Assembly (NCBI RefSeq): GCF_004341515.1
Contig: NZ_SLZF01000011.1
Coordinates: 186,001-250,000 of the forward strand
DNA: 64,000 nucleotides
Direction: 5' to 3'
DNA from: Allobosea sp. BK604
GTDB lineage: Bacteria > Pseudomonadota > Alphaproteobacteria > Rhizobiales > Beijerinckiaceae
In this document: positions 60,637-64,000 of the stretch, piece by piece
Numbering within the stretch: the first letter of the stretch is position 1
How the letters are laid out: the number at the start of each line of letters is the position of its first letter
Program-made: the position numbers and the translations under genes
Notes under the pieces: generated by a model
Told to the model about the DNA's origin: nothing
Databases searched by the model: none
Seen by the model: only the letters and a program-made list of their open reading frames with translations

Positions 60637-63462
60637 ATGATGGACAAGACATTCGAGCCGGCCTCCGTCGAGGCCCGCATCAGCAAGGCCTGGGAAGAGG
60701 CCGACGCCTTCAAGGCCGGGCGCGGCGCCGAGCCGGGCGCCGAGAGCTATTGCATCGTCATCCCGCCGCCGAACGTGACCGGCTCGCTGCATATGGGCCA
60801 CGCGCTCAACAATACCTTGCAGGACGTGCTCTGCCGTTTCGAGCGCATGCGCGGCAAGGACGTGCTCTGGCAGCCGGGCACCGACCATGCCGGCATCGCG
60901 ACGCAAATGGTGGTCGAGCGCAAGCTCGCCGCCGAGAACAAGACCGATCGCCGCACGATGGGGCGCGAGGCCTTCCTCGAGGAGGTCTGGCGCTGGAAGG
61001 CCGAATCCGGCGGCACGATCGTCAACCAGCTCAAGCGCCTGGGGGCGTCCTGCGACTGGTCGCGCGAGCGCTTCACCATGGACGAGGGCCTCTCCGCCGC
61101 TGTCCTCAAGGTCTTCGTCTCCTTGCACAAGCAGGGGCTGATCTACCGCGCCAAGCGGCTGGTGAACTGGGACCCGAAGTTCCAGACCGCGATCTCAGAC
61201 CTCGAGGTCATCCAGGTCGAGAAGACCGGCTCGTTCAAATGGGAGCGGGGCGGGGAGGAGGCCTTTGACGCGGCCAAGCTCGACAAGGCGCTGAACCGCG
61301 ATCCGAGCGGACATCTCTATTATTTCAACTACCCGCTCGATGGCGTGACCTACGATGCGGATGACCCGTCGACCTTCATCACCGTCGCGACGACGCGGCC
61401 GGAGACGATGCTGGGCGATACCGGCGTCGCGGTGCACCCCGAGAATGAAAAGATCGGCCACCTGATCGGCAAGAACGCCGTGCTGCCGCTGGTCGGCCGC
61501 GTCATCCCGATCTTCGGTGACGACTATGCCGATCCCGAGAAGGGCACCGGCGCGGTCAAGATCACGCCGGCGCATGACTTCAACGATTTCGAGGTTGGCA
61601 AGCGCCACAGGCTCGCCAGCGTCAATATTTTCAACGCCGAAGCGAAGCTGATACTCGACGGCAATGCCGATTTCCTCGCCGGGGCAAAGCCCGAGGCCGA
61701 GGTGCTGAAACTCGACGGCTTCGACCGCTTCGCCGCGCGGCGCGCCATCGTTTCGCTGATGTCCGAGCGCGGCCTGCTCGCCAAGATCGAGCCGCATGCG
61801 CATACGGTGCCGCATGGCGACCGCTCCGATGTCGCGATCGAGCCCTGGCTTACCGACCAATGGTATGTCGACGTCAAGCCGCTGGCGCAGCGCGCGCTGA
61901 AGGCGGTCAAGGACGGCCGCACCAGGATCACGCCCGAGAGCTGGACCAAGACCTATAATGACTGGCTCGAGAATATCGAGCCCTGGTGCGTCTCGCGCCA
62001 GCTCTGGTGGGGCCACCAGATCCCGGCCTGGTACGGGCCGGACGGCGAGTGCTTCGTCGCCGAGTCCGAGGCCGCCGCGCAGGCCCTTGCCGTCGGCCAT
62101 TATGGCGGCCCGGTCGCGCTCACCCGCGACGCGGATGTGCTCGACACCTGGTTCTCCTCGGCGCTCTGGCCGTTCTCGACGTTGGGCTGGCCGGAGGAGA
62201 CACCGGAGCTGAAGCGCTACTACCCAACGGCGGCGCTGGTCACCGCCTTCGACATCATCTTCTTCTGGGTCGCCCGGATGATGATGATGGGCCTCAACTT
62301 CATGGACGAGGTGCCGTTCCGCGACGTCTATATCCACGCCATCGTTCGCGACGAGAAGGGCGCGAAGATGTCGAAGTCGAAGGGCAACGTCATCGATCCG
62401 CTAGTCCTCGTCGACAAATACGGCGCCGACGCCCTGCGTTTCACCCTCTCGGCCATGGCGGCGCAGGGGCGCGACATCAAGCTCGCGACCTCGCGGGTCG
62501 AGGGCTACCGCAATTTCGCGACCAAGATCTGGAACGCCGCCCGCTTCGCCGAGATGAATGGCTGCGCCCGCGCCGAGGGCTTCGATCCGGCCGGCGTGAA
62601 ACAGCCGCTCAACCGCTGGATCCTGAGCGAGGCGGCGCGCGCCAGCGAGGAGATCGCCGAGGGCATCGTCTCGTTCAAGTTCAACGAAGCGGCCGGCAGC
62701 GCCTATCGCTTCGTCTGGGGTCAGTTCTGTGACTGGTATCTCGAGCTGTCGAAGCCAGTGCTTCAGGGTGAGAACGTCGCCGCCGAGGAGAAGGCCGAGA
62801 CGCAGGCGACCGTGGCCCATGTCATCGACCTGATATCCCAGCTGCTGCACCCGTTCATGCCCTTCATGACCGAGGAGCTCTGGGCGGTGAAGGCGGGCGA
62901 GGGGGCGCCGCGCCAGCTCGCCAAGGGCGATGCCGCGCTGGTCTGCCTGACCCGCTGGCCGGAGCTCGCCGGCCTGAAGGACGAGAAGGCCGAGGCCGAG
63001 ATCGGCTTCGTCGTCGACCTGATCTCGGATATCCGCTCGGTTCGTTCCGAGACCAATGTCCCGGCCGGCACGCAGGTGCCGTTGGTGCTGGTCAATGCCA
63101 GTGACGCCACGAAGGCTGCGGTCGAGGCCTGGGCGCCGATGATCGAGCGGCTGGCGCGCGTCTCCACCATCGCTTTCGAGGCGGTTTCACCGGCTCAATC
63201 GGCGCAGATCATCGTGCGCGGCGAAGTTGCTGCCCTGCCGCTAGCCGGCATCATCGATCTCGACGCCGAGCGGGGGCGGCTCGGCAAGGAGCTGACCAAG
63301 CTCGACCAGGACATCCTTGCCGTCGACCGCAAGCTCGGCAATCCCGACTTCGTCGCGCGCGCGCCGGAAGAGGTCGTCGAGGAGAACCGTGAGCGCAAGG
63401 CGCAGGCCGAGGCGCGCAAGCTCAAGATCGCCGAAGCCCTGGCTCGCCTGGAGCCGGCTTGA
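60637..63462 (+). CDS. valS: Valyl-tRNA synthetase
   Basis: About 941 residues. Class I landmarks are HIGH as TGSLHMGHALN near the N-terminus and KMSKS as GAKMSKSKGNVIDP; the CP1 editing domain (VATTRPETMLGDTGVAVHPE; TGAVKITPAHDFNDFEVGKR) removes Thr-tRNA-Val, and the C-terminal coiled-coil arm reads ELTKLDQDILAVDRKLGNPD, FVARAPEEVVEENRERKAQA. Length is normal. Two ATGs are adjacent (60637 and 60640); the first is given. Confidence 0.96.
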   Translation: MMDKTFEPASVEARISKAWEEADAFKAGRGAEPGAESYCIVIPPPNVTGSLHMGHALNNTLQDVLCRFERMRGKDVLWQPGTDHAGIATQMVVERKLAAENKTDRRTMGREAFLEEVWRWKAESGGTIVNQLKRLGASCDWSRERFTMDEGLSAAVLKVFVSLHKQGLIYRAKRLVNWDPKFQTAISDLEVIQVEKTGSFKWERGGEEAFDAAKLDKALNRDPSGHLYYFNYPLDGVTYDADDPSTFITVATTRPETMLGDTGVAVHPENEKIGHLIGKNAVLPLVGRVIPIFGDDYADPEKGTGAVKITPAHDFNDFEVGKRHRLASVNIFNAEAKLILDGNADFLAGAKPEAEVLKLDGFDRFAARRAIVSLMSERGLLAKIEPHAHTVPHGDRSDVAIEPWLTDQWYVDVKPLAQRALKAVKDGRTRITPESWTKTYNDWLENIEPWCVSRQLWWGHQIPAWYGPDGECFVAESEAAAQALAVGHYGGPVALTRDADVLDTWFSSALWPFSTLGWPEETPELKRYYPTAALVTAFDIIFFWVARMMMMGLNFMDEVPFRDVYIHAIVRDEKGAKMSKSKGNVIDPLVLVDKYGADALRFTLSAMAAQGRDIKLATSRVEGYRNFATKIWNAARFAEMNGCARAEGFDPAGVKQPLNRWILSEAARASEEIAEGIVSFKFNEAAGSAYRFVWGQFCDWYLELSKPVLQGENVAAEEKAETQATVAHVIDLISQLLHPFMPFMTEELWAVKAGEGAPRQLAKGDAALVCLTRWPELAGLKDEKAEAEIGFVVDLISDIRSVRSETNVPAGTQVPLVLVNASDATKAAVEAWAPMIERLARVSTIAFEAVSPAQSAQIIVRGEVAALPLAGIIDLDAERGRLGKELTKLDQDILAVDRKLGNPDFVARAPEEVVEENRERKAQAEARKLKIAEALARLEPA

Positions 63463-63658
63463 GGCCCGAGGCGCGGCCCTGTGCCGCGCCTGTCCCCGGC
63501 GGTTGCGACTTATTGCCAACAGCCGGTCATGAAAACACCTCCAAATTGACCTTGATGTCCGCGACCTCTGGTATATTCACGGAAACGCGATTAGATGCGC
63601 TCAGCGCAAGCCCGCCATGCGCCATCAGACCCGCAGCAGGACACGGTAGTTCGGACGC

Positions 63659-64000
63659 ATGCTCAAGCGAGCCTATGACTGGTGCGTATCTTACGCATCC
63701 CACCCGGGTGCTCCCTGGCTGCTCTTCGCGCTGACTTTCGTCGAAAGCTCGGTCAGCCCGCTGCCGCCGATCCCGCTGCTGCTGCCGATGTGCATCGCGC
63801 GGCCGGACCGGGCCTGGTTCTATGCCGGCATCTGCTCGCTCGGCGCCGTGATGGGCGGCTATCTCGGCTATGCGATCGGTGCCTTCCTCTACGAGTCGGT
63901 CGGCGCCTGGCTGATCGGCATCTACGGGCTGCAGGAAAAGGCGGCGCATCTCATCGCGACCTCGCAGGACTACTGGTTCTGGGTGCTGGTCACCAAGGGC
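63659..64000 (+). CDS. DedA/YqaA-family membrane protein, 3' end outside window
   Basis: The first 114 codons are visible: LKRAYDWCVSYASHPGAPWL, FALTFVESSVSPLPPIPLLL, PMCIARPDRAWFYAGICSLG, GGYLGYAIGAFLYESVGAWL. E-S-x-x-S-P-x-P-P in the first re-entrant region and G-x-x-x-G-Y-x-x-G in the next helix are typical of DedA/SNARE-associated (VTT domain) proteins, YqaA branch, thought to flip phospholipids or polyprenyl-phosphate. The frame is open to the window edge. No ribosome site better than GGACG is seen. Confidence 0.85.
   Translation, partial: MLKRAYDWCVSYASHPGAPWLLFALTFVESSVSPLPPIPLLLPMCIARPDRAWFYAGICSLGAVMGGYLGYAIGAFLYESVGAWLIGIYGLQEKAAHLIATSQDYWFWVLVTKG

Overview
The window is GC-rich chromosomal DNA of an alphaproteobacterium, most likely Hyphomicrobiales and Bosea-like. 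This rests on the pcm-like/tolC/popZ/valS order near the right end, PopZ itself, an Irr-type iron box, and abundant intergenic palindromes of rhizobial style. The genus is an inference; no rRNA is present. Genes fill most of both strands, with many 4-base ATGA/GTGA overlaps that mark operons.

Layout. 1-9.8 kb: an RND/MFP adaptor cut by the left edge, guaB with a MAPEG protein, two paralogous small secreted cysteine proteins that share an upstream box, a DHA2-type MFS pump, ppx/gppA-rlmE, and glpK. 9.8-11.8 kb: a decayed island next to tRNA-Gln, holding an orphan BREX type 3 brxF and an integrase N-terminal remnant. 12.1-16.2 kb: a TRAP transporter (fused DctQM plus DctP) and a flavin reductase pair. 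16.6-24.2 kb: an IclR regulator divergent from an operon that joins a polyamine/iron-type ABC transporter to a three-subunit [2Fe-2S]/FAD/FAD oxidoreductase of the opine oxidase/HcnABC type; the divergent gap holds two copies of AATTC-N9-GAATT. 24.2-31 kb: metals, with copA-cueR behind a MerR-type promoter, and a molybdate locus (short ModE, modABC, Mop) around a Mo-box-like palindrome. 31.2-37 kb: a cupin, a NitT/TauT-type ABC operon led by a second IclR gene, and divergent catabolic-looking genes. 37-45 kb: sseA, alaX, an SDR, an AAC(3)-like acetyltransferase, photolyase, tRNA-Cys and tRNA-Asn, a GlxA-type regulator and small secreted proteins.

45-51.2 kb is one gene of about 2,044 residues: a secreted ExeM/NucH-type nuclease fused to a 5'-nucleotidase module and a C-terminal RTX domain, fit for scavenging phosphate and nucleosides from extracellular DNA. 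52.5-56.6 kb is an EfeUOB-type iron operon with two EfeO-like proteins: one keeps the M75 HxxE motif, the other carries the cupredoxin and has lost that motif. 56.9-64 kb is a housekeeping block: pcm-like, tolC, popZ, dps, valS and the start of a DedA/YqaA gene.

The most distinctive non-genic signal is a family of about 102-bp palindromic elements (five copies). One copy sits inside another repeat whose intact version is 6 kb away, giving an empty/occupied site comparison that adds exactly 102 bp. Three of the five copies supply the TAG stop codon of the adjacent gene. No CRISPR array, complete prophage, rRNA or complete defence system is visible.
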